This document shows positions 1 to 9,867 of a stretch of DNA of 64,000 nt, piece after piece (position 1 is the stretch's first letter; every line of letters begins with the position of its first letter). Both the position numbers and the translations under genes were made by a program. The DNA is from Isochrysis galbana (Eukaryota; Haptophyta; Isochrysidales; Isochrysidaceae). The notes under the pieces were generated by a model. That model was not told where the DNA came from and did no database searches. It saw only the letters and a program-made list of their open reading frames with translations. The stretch spans positions 620,001 to 684,000 of the forward strand of contig CM030939.1 in NCBI GenBank assembly GCA_018136815.1. Reading direction: 5' to 3'.

Positions 1-130
1 AGGAAGGGGAAAAGCCGGCGGTAGGCGCGGCGAGGGAGGCCACTTCGGAGGTGCTGACGGGCTGAAGCCCGTCAGCAGAGGAAGGCGGGCAGGCGAGAGG
101 GAGAGGGAGAGCGGCGGTGAGAGCGAGGCC
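1..130 (-). mobile_element. LTR fragment related to the Ty3 element at 34939-44762
   Basis: The stretch containing the hairpin GACGGGCTGAAGCCCGTC at about 57-74 matches, with scattered differences, part of the LTR at 34976-35105. It is a short, older relative of the young LTR element; the window edge cuts it off, so its full extent is unknown. Strand is given as the coding strand of the related element. Confidence 0.5.
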
Positions 131-488
131 TATCTCAAAATGTCTAAGTGTGTATGTACGAGATGTGACGGTGTGACGGTGTGATTGTGTGGTGTAGAAT
201 CATATCGACATTTTCATAGTAACCAGCGCCCAGCGCACGCTATGTGTATGTAAAAAATATATACACCTAATTTGTGCTGCAGATTACACACACGCCGCCG
301 ATCTACGTACGACTACGATAGAGACAGAGCTCCACCGACCGCCGCTACTACCCTTAGTACTGGTGCCGGCGAACTGCACTTCACGGTAAGAGAAGGCGAC
401 ATCATACTCTTATACAAAAAGGGTATAGACCGATTACGCTGCTACAAAGCGACTACAAGATTCTAGCCAAAATACTCACTAATAGACC

Positions 489-504
489 TAAAACAGTAAT
501 AGGC
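489..504 (+). repeat. Left target-site duplication (16 bp)
   Basis: TAAAACAGTAATAGGC at 489-504 is repeated exactly at 1381-1396, immediately after the TTA-rich end of the inserted element. Length and position fit target-primed reverse transcription. Confidence 0.8.
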
Positions 505-1380
505 CAACTACGTTTATACTTAGTTCGCCCATGGGGGGCACGAGCCCCCCTCTCTCTCCACTCCTCCCCTGCCATGGGGGAGGAACCACTCACTCTCCTG
601 GCACGCCTGATGGCGTGCCAAGAGCACACAACCATGCTGGCCCACTTCTCTCCCCACAGGCCCGCCTGACTCGCCCGTCCTGGCCCGTCGCGGCCTGCCC
701 ATCTCTCTGACCAGCCCCTCCTCCCCCTGGGCCCCCCTGTTCAGGACCCCCCAGCCAGCTCCAGTCGTCCTGCAGGGGCGCGGAGCGCCAGCGAGGGAGA
801 GGCAGGAGGGGCCAGGGCCATGCCCCAGCCTCACCTGCCCCCTGAGCTGTCCTCCCAGGCCCCTGCAGGCCACCTGGGGACCTGAAGAGGGGCCGCAGGC
901 GCGCGCCATGGGCCCCCGCATCAGGGAAGAGAGGAGGAAAAGGGAAGAGGGAGGGGAGGGGGGAGCGGCAGCTCTCCCCTCCGGGAGAAACGTGTCTTCT
1001 CGCCCCGTTTGGGTAAGAGAAGACGGGGGCGCCAGAGCCAGGAGGGAAGGGCCGCGGCTTGCCGCGGCCACTCGCTTCGGCGAGCGAAGATCAGCGCTTC
1101 TGGGCCCCTATCTAACGAGTGCCCCCCCCCCCCTGCGATGCTTTTACCCGAAAGGGGTTTTCCCCCAGCGTGGACTCGAGGAGAGGACGCGCTGGGGTGC
1201 GCGGGGTCGGTGCGTGCACTGGGGGGAGGACAAATATCGAGGGGAGGGGGCAGTGCCCCCCACCCCCCGGTATCACTCGGACACCTGGCCCGTCAGGCAT
1301 GGCGGGATTCCGGGACTGAGACGTTATGTCCAATTAGCCAGTGGGGTTGGCTAGGATATAACATTGATTATTATTATTAT
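505..1380 (+). mobile_element. TTA-tailed retroelement insertion (SINE or truncated LINE) in a LINE relic
   Basis: An 876-bp block lies exactly between the two copies of a 16-bp duplication and ends in a short (TTA/ATT)n tail at 1366-1380, which puts its 3' end on the plus strand. Open frames inside are GC-rich low-complexity and no reverse transcriptase is seen. Part of it (about 1128-1225) recurs in reverse complement at 28816-28930, showing that it belongs to a dispersed family. Whether it is a SINE, a processed transcript or the 3' end of a LINE cannot be told from one copy. Confidence 0.65.
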
Positions 1381-1396
1381 TAAAACAGTAATAGGC
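1381..1396 (+). repeat. Right target-site duplication (16 bp)
   Basis: Exact second copy of TAAAACAGTAATAGGC (first at 489-504); LINE coding sequence resumes here. Confidence 0.8.
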
Positions 1397-1561
1397 AACA
1401 TAATATCAAAAGACCAATTGGGATTCATCCCCCAGCGGCTAATAGGAGAAGCCACGTCTTAGTTTTAAGACAGAGGTAGTAAAAATCAAAATTATTATAC
1501 AGAGCTGAGTGACCGGGCTAGTACTTTAGCATGAATTGTTGATTATAGGACGTCTATCAAA

Positions 1562-2619
1562 TCACTTCGCGCCGCCGTTGGCGAAGTGCACGATCGCGCC
1601 TTCGTGCGGGAACTTCACCGACACGTTACACCCCTTGGCATGCACCCGGAATGCGGTGGTGTCGAAGATTCCCGAGGTGGTGTTGAGCAATCTCACGCGA
1701 CCATCGGCAGCGAGGGACAAGTCGATCGGCACGGCCGGGAAGGGGAAGAGGCGCGACGACCAGGAGCCGGGCAAGGAGCTGCACCTGCAGTCGCAGCCAA
1801 TGCGCAGCTGCGCGCCGTCGCCGCGACGGCGCAGGACGTAGGTGAGGTGCGCCTCTCCGCCACCCACGCCTTCGATCCGCGTGACGGCCCCTGCATGCCC
1901 GGCCCACACCACCTCCTTAGCCACAGCCTTTCCTCGGCCGAGGTCGACGAGCTGCCCACCTTCTGTGCGGCGCAGAAGGTCGCGCGCGTCGAGGCAGAGC
2001 TCGTCGCGCTCCCTGCGCCGCAGCGAGGTTCGCGGCGGCTCAGCGCGCAGCCCTCGCAGGTATTCCAAAGCGGCCGAGCCGATCAGCCGGTGCCCCTCGG
2101 CGTTCGGGTGCACCATCGGGCGCGCGTCAGGAGCGTAGAAGCGGCCGTCGGGCTCGATCTGTCCCCATACGCGCACGATGGGCGTGCCGCCTAGCGTCTC
2201 GCGCGCGTGAAGCGCGCGGACTTTTGTCTCCGGGTACCAGCCAATCAGCGCGACTCGCGCGCTCGGTGCGACCGCGCCTCGACCTCCGCGTTGCCGTGGT
2301 AGGCGTTTGTGAGCACGTCGATTAGGATTACGTCGAGGTCTGGACTCAGGCGCTGCCCGAGGCACAGTGAGAGGTACAGCGGCCCGGCTGCATTCTTGGC
2401 GTAGACTTCCACCTGGTAGCCTGCAGCGCGCAGCATGCTGGTCCAGCCGAGCTCGGGGATGCACGCCCGCGCGCTGTGGTTGCATAGAGAGTGAGTGGGC
2501 GGTTCACAGGCGCCACATCCGTTGGTGGTCGAGACGCCGATTATCCCCAACTTGAGACGGCGTTCCAGCGGGGAGACGCCTTTGAGCAGCGTGAGGAGCA
2601 GCATGGCGAGCAGGGCCAT
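1562..2619 (-). pseudogene. SGNH/GDSL hydrolase-like protein, frameshifted
   Basis: The chosen start at 2619 gives a hydrophobic leader (MALLAMLLLTLLKG) followed by LGIIGVSTTNG, which sits where the block I serine of SGNH hydrolases is expected. DLDVILIDVLTN follows. Downstream, in another frame, come VALIGWYPETKVRALHARET, then MVHPNAEGHRLIG (block V D/H region) and a cysteine-containing beta-rich tail. The two halves are in different frames and join near 2245-2300, so the gene has a small indel, an unrecognised intron or an assembly error there. The tail resembles that of the SGNH genes at 5545-7458 and 18698-20611, making this a diverged paralogue. Substrate is unknown; the family includes esterases and polysaccharide deacetylases. 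A signal anchor would place it in the secretory route. Confidence 0.55.
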
Positions 2620-2763
2620 CACCCTCGATGAAAGGACGCGTGGTCCGGAAAGCACGACTATCTCACGCACACAAATTGTGTATGGGGAAAGGGGAAGGGA
2701 AGGAATTGGGGAGTGAGATGGAACAAACACGACGGAGAGTGGAGGGAGGAGAAGAGAGAGCAA

Positions 2764-5507
2764 AAGGCGAGGGAACTTGCCCAGTGAGTGGGGGGAAGAG
2801 AGTGAGGACGTCGAGCCGCGCGCAGCTTCGCCTACGGCAGCGCATCGGCGCCAAGGGTTGGGAAAGGCATGGCAAGGCGAGGGGCAAGGCGGCGCGCACG
2901 GCGGAGAGGGGCGAGAGGTCGTGCCCGCACAGGAAGGCCTCTCTCACCCTGCGCGTGACGGTGGGGGCGTGTCGTGTGTCGTGTGTGTTTAAAACCTGGT
3001 TAACCGGAGTTGTTTTGTAGAGGCTTTTGTTTTCTGAGGGGTGACGTCGTGTCGTCGTCGTCGTTGAACCGTCATTGGCTTGTCGCGCTAGCTAGCACTC
3101 AATGGTTACTCTGATCTACATTGTTCTACTCACAGCCACTGGGCCCAAAATGAGTTGGGCTAAACATGGTACCCCCGCCGAGAGCAGTTCGTCTCTCCTC
3201 TACTGTCGCATTCGCGAGCCTCCGCAGGTTATATCCCGCTATTTCCGCTCTACCGTCTACCGTTATAACCGCGAGGTTAATCGTCAATCTTCGTTCTTAT
3301 CCCACGCTTCTATGAATCACTACATTTCATTCGATGTTGGTCTACTGTTATATCCATGTCCACGTGGCCAAGCAGCTTCTACTCGGAATATGCTCTAGCT
3401 CTGGACTGATCACCCATGCATGGAGATCAAGGGAGTAGAAAGCACGTGTCCATGAAGACCAAGGAAGTAGCGAACATCCGACTTGCTAAAGTACACCCTC
3501 AAGAACCGCAAGCGTCTAGACTCTGTAAGTCGGACACTTCTGTAAGCTTCTAGACTTTTTAAGTCTACCAGCTACTCCATGGTTAAGCTACGAAAAGCTA
3601 TAGGTAAAGTGCACGCCGCTGTGCTCGCGTTGAGACGCTATTCGCCGCTGAATCGTATAGGATCTTCACTGAGCATGGACGAATCCCTTTCGCGCCTTTT
3701 CTGTATGCAATTCCTCTCTAGGATGACGAGTTCTCTTCCGGCCAATTGGTTCCTTCTTTGCTTTCTCTGTTGACCCACCATGGCTTTCGCTCCCGTGTTT
3801 ATTACGTGCTGACCTTGTTTACGTTAGAAAGTGCAGTGGCGTGTCTTCGTACGCACCCAGCAGCTGTCGTAGCGCTCTGCGATCGAAGCCGTACCGTGAC
3901 CCCTCGTACCCTTGAGCCCCTACTGCCTTGTGTGTGGTCTCTCGCTAGAAATCACCCCTTGCTTGTCACGGGGGTAGAAGGACATTAAAGTGCACGCGGA
4001 TGTCGGAGGATGTTAGCACATCTTCCTGCTCCGAATCCGCCGCGGCACCCTCTGTGTCAGGCCGGTCGCGTTGTGCTTTGTTTGAGTGTGACTCTGACCC
4101 ACATGCGGTGATTGAGTCTGAGTTGAGCTGCGTCGAGTGTGAGGCGTGACTTCATGCATGGATCCACATACACATACACACTAAATGAACACATCTCTCA
4201 TACTCCTCATTCTCACAATACGTATGTATAAGTCACCCAACGTTCTCTAACGTCCTCTTACCTCTTACTGCCCACGATCTGCCGCGCCCAAGTTAGTTGA
4301 ACGTCTTCTTCTCGAGGTCTCTGTGTCCAGCCCGCGCGTGAGTAATAAGTAAGGGGAGCGCAGTTTGGCAAGTGGCTACACTTACACACTTACTTTTTCC
4401 TAGGGCGACTCGGGTTCGATGACCGATGGGCGCACACTTCACCTGCCTATCTTACTTCCTTTTCGATTCGGCATTACCCTCATCTCTCCCACACGAACGA
4501 ACGAAGAGGGAGCCTACGTCAGCGCCTATGCGCGCTCTGGAGTACCCTAGCAGAGCAGAAAGCAGGTGCCACCGCCTCGGTGACACAACTGACAATACTG
4601 GTAACCATTGGCGCAGGGGACACCCCCAAGACCATCTTAGGGGCTGAGTGAGACAACGGAGCATTAATTGAAACATTTACGACACTTGGGACGTGATATC
4701 GGAAACTCAACTAGTTGGATGCACAACCGCCTCCACGGATTGACTACCAAGCAGACATGCTGCCACACCGACTCTCTGCTGCTCAATTAACGCCCCAGCC
4801 CACTTCCACGCTCGGAAGGAAGTCTCATGCGAGGTCCCTCTACAAGAATGGGCTCTGAAACCCCCTCCTCTCTCCTCCGCTGCACATGCGCATCTCTGAG
4901 GTCAGAGACGAAGCAGCTGAGCGTCAGGTATGGGGCGAGGGGTGGGTGCCAACGGCATTCGGGCGGCTCATCTAGCGCCGTCGCACTCGTGCCCTCCCGG
5001 TTCCCACTCACAGATGTATGTGACCCGGCCCCTACCGCGAGAACACCGGCGCAATGCACCGGAATCGACGCACAGCGCAAAAAGCACGGAAGGGTTTTGG
5101 AAGCGGCATGCAGTTCGCCACCAACGCGGTGCACTCGTCACGGTACACCAAACGTGCCTGACCGATCGCCCTCAACATGAAAGTTACACATCATCCCTAC
5201 ACTGTACAGATTCCGTCGCCCATTCCCCTTGCGCCCGACCCCATTCGCCCCCAGACCTTTCCCATTCCTCCACGAGGCCCAGCAGGAATGCGCCAAAGCA
5301 ACGACACACCCGCCTCGCGCGGTGGCACGGTCGTCGACTGTGCGCGTGTGAGGCACGGGGCATGCATCCCCTGCAGCTCATATTCGCCGTTCAGCGCACA
5401 TCCGCGCCCGGGTAACTCGCGAGGGCGCTCACAGGCCCAATGAACCAGTCGGAAGCGCACATCCCGTCGCCCGCCTCGCTCCCCCCTTCGGCGCCACCCC
5501 CACCTTA
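2764..5507. other. Region without a confident gene; one coding relic near 3560-3987
   Basis: I see no recognisable gene. Between about 3660 and 3987 on the plus strand a frame reads GRIPFAPFLYAIPL, a stop, then DEFSSGQLVPSLLSLLTHHG, which looks like decayed protein-coding sequence of unknown family. The rest has only short GC-driven open frames. Purine-rich sequence lies at 2685-2770 and the 4150-4240 stretch is more AT-rich. Confidence 0.3.
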
Positions 5508-7601
5508 AGGAACTCACGTTCCAAGCACTGGTGTGGCCCTCGCCATGGCGCAGAGCCCATGCTCCTCGTGGCCGTGGGTGGAGCAGGGGACCATCGCGTG
5601 GGACGCAGGGCTACTCTTTGAGCGCACCGGCCAGCAGACTCTGCGACCCTCTGTTGTGCCGCCCACAGTCTTCTTCAAACACCACGAACTCGATCTGCAG
5701 CCCATTGCTGCCGAGAGGCAGGCGGTGCCGTGGGCGGAGCTGCTCACGCCCGCGATTATCGACGCAAGCTTACTGGAGAACACGTGCCCGGCGGCGTGGG
5801 AGCGTGCACATGCGCAGGCAGCCGCAGGAAGCCTGCATGTTGCCATTCTTGGTGGCAGTGTCTCAGATGGAGGGGGCGCAGCATCCCCGTGGAACGTCAC
5901 GGCTGGCGACGTGGATGTGTGCCGAGGGACGCACTACCCGGGCCTCAGTTGGGGTCGTATGCTCGCCGAGTCCCTCTCCAAGCTCATTCCGGTCCAGGTC
6001 AGCGTGTACTCCAAGAGCGCCATCTCTGCCAGCTATTTCGCTCGTTGCTCCAATCTTCGCCTACCGCAGGACCCCGGGGTCATCTTGATCGATGTTGGAC
6101 CAAATCTGTTCGGTGACTCAGCTCGGGAGCTACCGGCGCTGATACGCCACTTGCACCGCGTGAAACCGGCTGCAGCGTTAGCATTCGTCGTCTGGGAGAC
6201 GCAAATACAGCTGGGGAGAACATCACCGGGAGATATTGCATTACTTCTCAGAGCTGCACAGGATTATGGAGCGGATATCATTTATGTCTCACAGGTGGTG
6301 CGCTTCCTCAGGACAAAGGTGCAACGATCACACCTGATACCAGCCATGTTCGCGTGCTTCGGACGTGATGTTGTCCACCCTGGTCCACGTGGCCACAATT
6401 TGATGGGCGCCATGGCTGCCCGGCACGTTGCTCGACGGTTGCTAAGGGAGATGTGTGTCGAATCAAGGACCTCTTCACTCGTGATGGGGCTCAAAACGGA
6501 CATCCAAACGGCACCCTCAACTCTACGCACTTCTTGCTGGCGACCAAGAGGTCGTATGAGCTTGAATCGTACAGATCAGTCCCGTCTTGAGGCCCTGGAA
6601 GTTAACTGCTGGGAGGTGGGCACGAGCGGCTTGCCAATCCGAGACATGCATCCAGAAGGCAGCTGGCAAGTGGTGGACATTGGGCACGGCGGGGTATTCA
6701 AGCCACGCTTGGCAAGCACCCGCGTTGGCGACATGTTGCGTTTGCGTCTGTCAACCTCTCAAGACTTCACGCCAGTCTGCGCCACGGTGCAGATTGAGCT
6801 GGGATACCATGTATCCCTTTCGCAACGCAACCTTGGCGGGTTGTACTTGAATTGTTCGGGAGACTGCTTTTGCTTGCGAAGTCCTGCAACGTTCCCCAAT
6901 CTCGCCCCTTTCCCTGAGATTCAGGAATGGGCACCGTACAATCACGACTCGAAACTTCTCGGGAATGCTCAGCTACGCCTTGTCAATGGGAGCTGGGTCT
7001 GGAACACAAACGGTAGTTTATCGGTTACAGCAACAACGACATTTGATGCATACTTGGGTGCGCAGTCTTTGGACGGAAAATTTGCATCATTTGTGAGTGG
7101 TGTGCAGCCTGTCTTCGAGTGCAGCCTCGATATCCATCACGTTGCGCAACGAGATCTTTCTGGACGCGCGTCGCCTTGGCATCACAAAGGGCTGCCGAGA
7201 TTACAGTCATTGCCGCGAGAATCGGTTGTGATGATAGACACTCTTACTGTAGAGCAATTGCCACAAGCTTGCCGGGCTCGGCACGAGCAGCAACACTGGG
7301 GGAGAGTGAAGAGGAAGCTTCACTCCAATGATGTGCATCGAGTAGCAAAATGGGCGCAGAGATGTAATGCAACAAGTCAAGCTCCAAGAGATTTTGGTTG
7401 GCTGTTGGACTCCAATCGCCACGCAAAATGCAATGTGAGCTCTAGCTCTCCTTTGTAAATGTGTGTGGGTGGCAAGGAGTGTATGGGAGTGTGGCTTGCA
7501 GGCTGTGGCTGGGGTGCTGGTGAGTGTGCCTGACTGTGGTTGAGGTAGTGATGCTGTGTCGGTTGTGGAGCTGTGTGTGTGAGGGTGCGGAGGCTGCGAG
7601 T
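5508..7601 (+). repeat. Left arm of a 2,094-bp inverted duplication
   Basis: This segment matches the reverse complement of 18555-20648 from end to end with no length difference, and contains the whole SGNH hydrolase gene plus about 140 bp after its stop. The six amino-acid differences I could count between the two 637-residue products put the copies at about 99% identity. The flanks outside the arms are unrelated. Confidence 0.9.
5545..7458 (+). CDS. SGNH/GDSL-type hydrolase, copy A
   Basis: A 637-residue protein read from the ATG at 5545. Block I appears as ILGGSVSDGGG at about residues 100-110 (nucleophile serine in GGS), a block III-like ILIDVGPN lies near residue 185, and block V DVVHPGPRGHN near residues 272-282 supplies the DxxH pair. 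The C-terminal 250 residues form a cysteine-containing, probably beta-rich domain (LYLNCSGDCFC) shared with the gene at 1562-2619. Members of the superfamily hydrolyse ester or acyl groups on lipids or glycans; the substrate cannot be told. No clear signal peptide is seen from this start, so an upstream exon is possible. No intron is needed. It is the partner of the minus-strand copy at 18698-20611. Confidence 0.75.
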   Translation: MAQSPCSSWPWVEQGTIAWDAGLLFERTGQQTLRPSVVPPTVFFKHHELDLQPIAAERQAVPWAELLTPAIIDASLLENTCPAAWERAHAQAAAGSLHVAILGGSVSDGGGAASPWNVTAGDVDVCRGTHYPGLSWGRMLAESLSKLIPVQVSVYSKSAISASYFARCSNLRLPQDPGVILIDVGPNLFGDSARELPALIRHLHRVKPAAALAFVVWETQIQLGRTSPGDIALLLRAAQDYGADIIYVSQVVRFLRTKVQRSHLIPAMFACFGRDVVHPGPRGHNLMGAMAARHVARRLLREMCVESRTSSLVMGLKTDIQTAPSTLRTSCWRPRGRMSLNRTDQSRLEALEVNCWEVGTSGLPIRDMHPEGSWQVVDIGHGGVFKPRLASTRVGDMLRLRLSTSQDFTPVCATVQIELGYHVSLSQRNLGGLYLNCSGDCFCLRSPATFPNLAPFPEIQEWAPYNHDSKLLGNAQLRLVNGSWVWNTNGSLSVTATTTFDAYLGAQSLDGKFASFVSGVQPVFECSLDIHHVAQRDLSGRASPWHHKGLPRLQSLPRESVVMIDTLTVEQLPQACRARHEQQHWGRVKRKLHSNDVHRVAKWAQRCNATSQAPRDFGWLLDSNRHAKCNVSSSSPL

Positions 7602-8698
7602 GTGGGCTGAGGGTGTCGAGAGACTCAACAGGACATGATGGGTACAAGTTCTCAGCCTGCATGGTAGCACACGACGAACGGGAACGCACGGGAGGAACAG
7701 ATGGACGAGGGGACAGAGGGTGCTCAACAACGATGGCGCCAGGAAGAAAAAGATGAGGAAGATTAGACACGGGAGGGGAAAAGGGGACAGAAAACCCTAG
7801 GAACAGGGAAAGAATAAAAGATATGGACGAGGGAAACAAGGCACTGGTAGCCCGGTCACTCACTCACTTTAACTACTAGTACTATTTTCGACCTCGCCGG
7901 GGTGTCTAAGGATTCCTCAGGGTCCCCCCCTACCTGCCCCGCCAGCCGCCTCCCCCTTCGAACGACCCCCTCCCACAATGTGAAAAAAGGTCACCCACAG
8001 ACCAAATTCGGACCGCCCCCCCTCCCCCCCCCCCCCGGCGGCTATCTCCCCGGCTCCTGGAGAGAGTCGCTAGGGCGTCGGCCTACCAGCCGTAGTCGTG
8101 GGTGCGAGGGTGTGAACAATCGCCATGCCCTCCCCTATCAAGGATGTTGTAACAGTGCTAATATCAGCTTACACTGTCAGTCACAGCGCCAAAATGCCAA
8201 ACCACTTATATCAGTTGTCAGTTATGGGACTATTATTAAATGGTATGTATTACTAGTACAAAAGGGGTTCTACTATTATAAGTCTTAGCGCGCTCGAAAA
8301 GTCGGTGGCGAGTGGCGAGGGCCCTGCCGCGCCGCTCTCCCCTCCCTCTCCCTCCCCTCTCCCCTCCCCCTCCCTCCCCTACTCGCCACTCGTCCGTCGT
8401 CCGCCATGCTGATGCCACGCGCGCTCTCCTCCGACGATGAGGCGGATGGGCCGTCAGGCTGATATCAGGTCCTGATATCATGATATCAGGTCCTCTAGAC
8501 CTGATACCTGATACTAAGGCCTGTAGGCTACAAATACTATTAAAAATCAAACTAATGTTAAAATGACCTTGGCGCGAACTGAGAGAAAGGGCGCCCCCCC
8601 CAGCTTCCACCTTGGGATGGGCGTGGACTTCGTCCGTTGACCGCCCATCGCGAGCTGCGGACGCGCCGGCTGGAGAGGGAGGAGGGCGGGTGGCAAGC
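7602..8698. other. Non-coding stretch with C-runs, a palindrome cluster and a possible tRNA-like head
   Basis: No gene is seen. It contains the motif TAGCCCGGTCACTCAC at about 7852-7867 (also found at four other places), C-rich runs around 8019-8037, a segment at 8066-8112 that faintly resembles the A and B boxes of a tRNA, and a cluster of short palindromes at 8459-8516 including the perfect 20-bp CCTGATATCATGATATCAGG at 8471-8490. Confidence 0.4.
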
Positions 8699-8812
8699 AC
8701 TGGCACCAAACAGGTTGCCACCATGGCTCTGCGTAGCATGCAGGGGGTCTTGGAGACCCCCTCCAACAGTGGGAAACCCTCCCACCCCAAGAGCACCTCA
8801 TGTGGGAGCTCC
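8699..8812 (+). mobile_element. Fragment of the LINE-derived family (5' internal segment)
   Basis: This block, starting with GCACTGGCACCAAACAGG, is nearly identical to 16016-16127 and 22274-22385, which lie inside the two LINE-derived insertions. Here it runs straight into the CT microsatellite and lacks both ends of the element, so it is a fragment. Confidence 0.7.
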
Positions 8813-8995
8813 CTCTCTCTCCCTCTCTCTCCCTCTCTCTCCCTCTCTCTCCCTCTCTCTCCCTCTCTCTCCCTCTCTCTCCCTCTCTCTCCCTCTCTCT
8901 CCCTCTCTCTCCCTCTCTCTCCCTCTCTCTCCCTCTCTCTCCCTCTCTCTCCCTCTCTCTCTCCCTCTCTCTCCCTCTCTCTCCCCTCTCTCTCC

Positions 8996-9055
<60 letters not shown>

Positions 9056-9113
9056 CCTCCCTCCCTCCCTCTCTTTCCCTCTCTGTCTCTCTTTCTCTCT
9101 CTCTCTCTCTCTA
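8813..9113. repeat. CT-rich microsatellite, about 300 bp
   Basis: A (CCCTCTCTCT)n array grades into pure (CT)n and (CCCT)n. All long open frames on both strands here (Ser-Leu-Pro or Arg-Glu repeats) are products of the repeat and are not annotated as genes. Confidence 0.95.
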
Positions 9114-9849
9114 GTGGCACACACCTGGGTGGGAGCTCCATATCGCGCTGGCTGCCAGGGAGCAGCCAGGGCGGCAACAAAAAGCAGGAGGGTCATAACA
9201 GATAGAGAGTGAGACAGTGATAGGGTCAGAACCTGGGTCACCTGGGGCACTGGAGCCTCACGAGAATACCTCTGGGGCACGGTGAATCCACAACACCTAA
9301 GCTTCGCACAAACCCTTACTTATACCCTACCACGGGTCTTTGGATAATAGTCTGAGACAAACCGGAGGGCGTGCGAGGGAACAGAGAAGGAATCAAGAAT
9401 TTAGGGAATCGGCGAGTATTGGCTTAGTATGAGCCGATGAAGCGTTGTGAGTGTTGATGAAGGTGAGATTCCTTAGGTGCACTGAGTCGATCTAGAGCTA
9501 GAGTGAGCTGAGATCCCCAAGATGAAGGCGAGGTCTAGAAGTCGATGTGCAAATGACCTGGGAGCCCCAAGAACTTGATGTGCATCCAATACAGATGATT
9601 ATGTAGAGAAGAGTCCAGAAGGTGGTGCACATGATGAAGAGCCTGATGACTTGATGAAAAGGAATCTGGTAGACAAAGTTATCGGTAAAGACGATTCTAT
9701 CGGTAAGGACCGATGGATTGTGTTGTGGCAGATGACGGCACTCTGTGATACACACACGACATGCGAATGCGAAACTATCATTTTTGGGTGGGGTGGGGAT
9801 TAGGGCCTCACTATTGTGCCCAAACGCCATGCAAATTATGTGTGTGTCT
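9114..9849. other. No recognisable gene
   Basis: Moderate GC sequence without a recognisable protein. The right end (up to 9849) is the flank of the LINE insertion that follows and may belong to the transposase relic that resumes at 11587. Confidence 0.4.
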
Positions 9850-9867
9850 CACACCGTGCAGCATACA
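9850..9867. repeat. Target-site duplication (18 bp), left
   Basis: CACACCGTGCAGCATACA is repeated exactly at 11569-11586 on the other side of the LINE copy. Confidence 0.85.

Larger units (their letters stand above)
365..1470 (+). mobile_element. LINE reverse transcriptase fragment, split by an insertion
   Basis: The segments 365-504 and 1381-1470 read as consecutive parts of the N-terminal part of a non-LTR reverse transcriptase. The first gives GDIILLYKKG and then, after a shift of frame, pieces like RPITLLQ.DYKILAK; the second gives IISKDQLGFIPQRLIGEA. The same motif order is seen in the LINE piece at 45672-46060 (RPITLLQTEYKILARVLANR, then QVGFVPRRIIGEA). The two halves are separated by 505-1380, flanked by a target duplication, so the LINE relic was present first. 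It is far too short to encode an active enzyme. Confidence 0.7.

Noticed and set aside
8813-9113. Long Ser/Leu/Pro and Arg/Glu open frames on both strands
   Set aside because: They are translations of the CT microsatellite. The same applies to 60297-60843 and 15729-15812.
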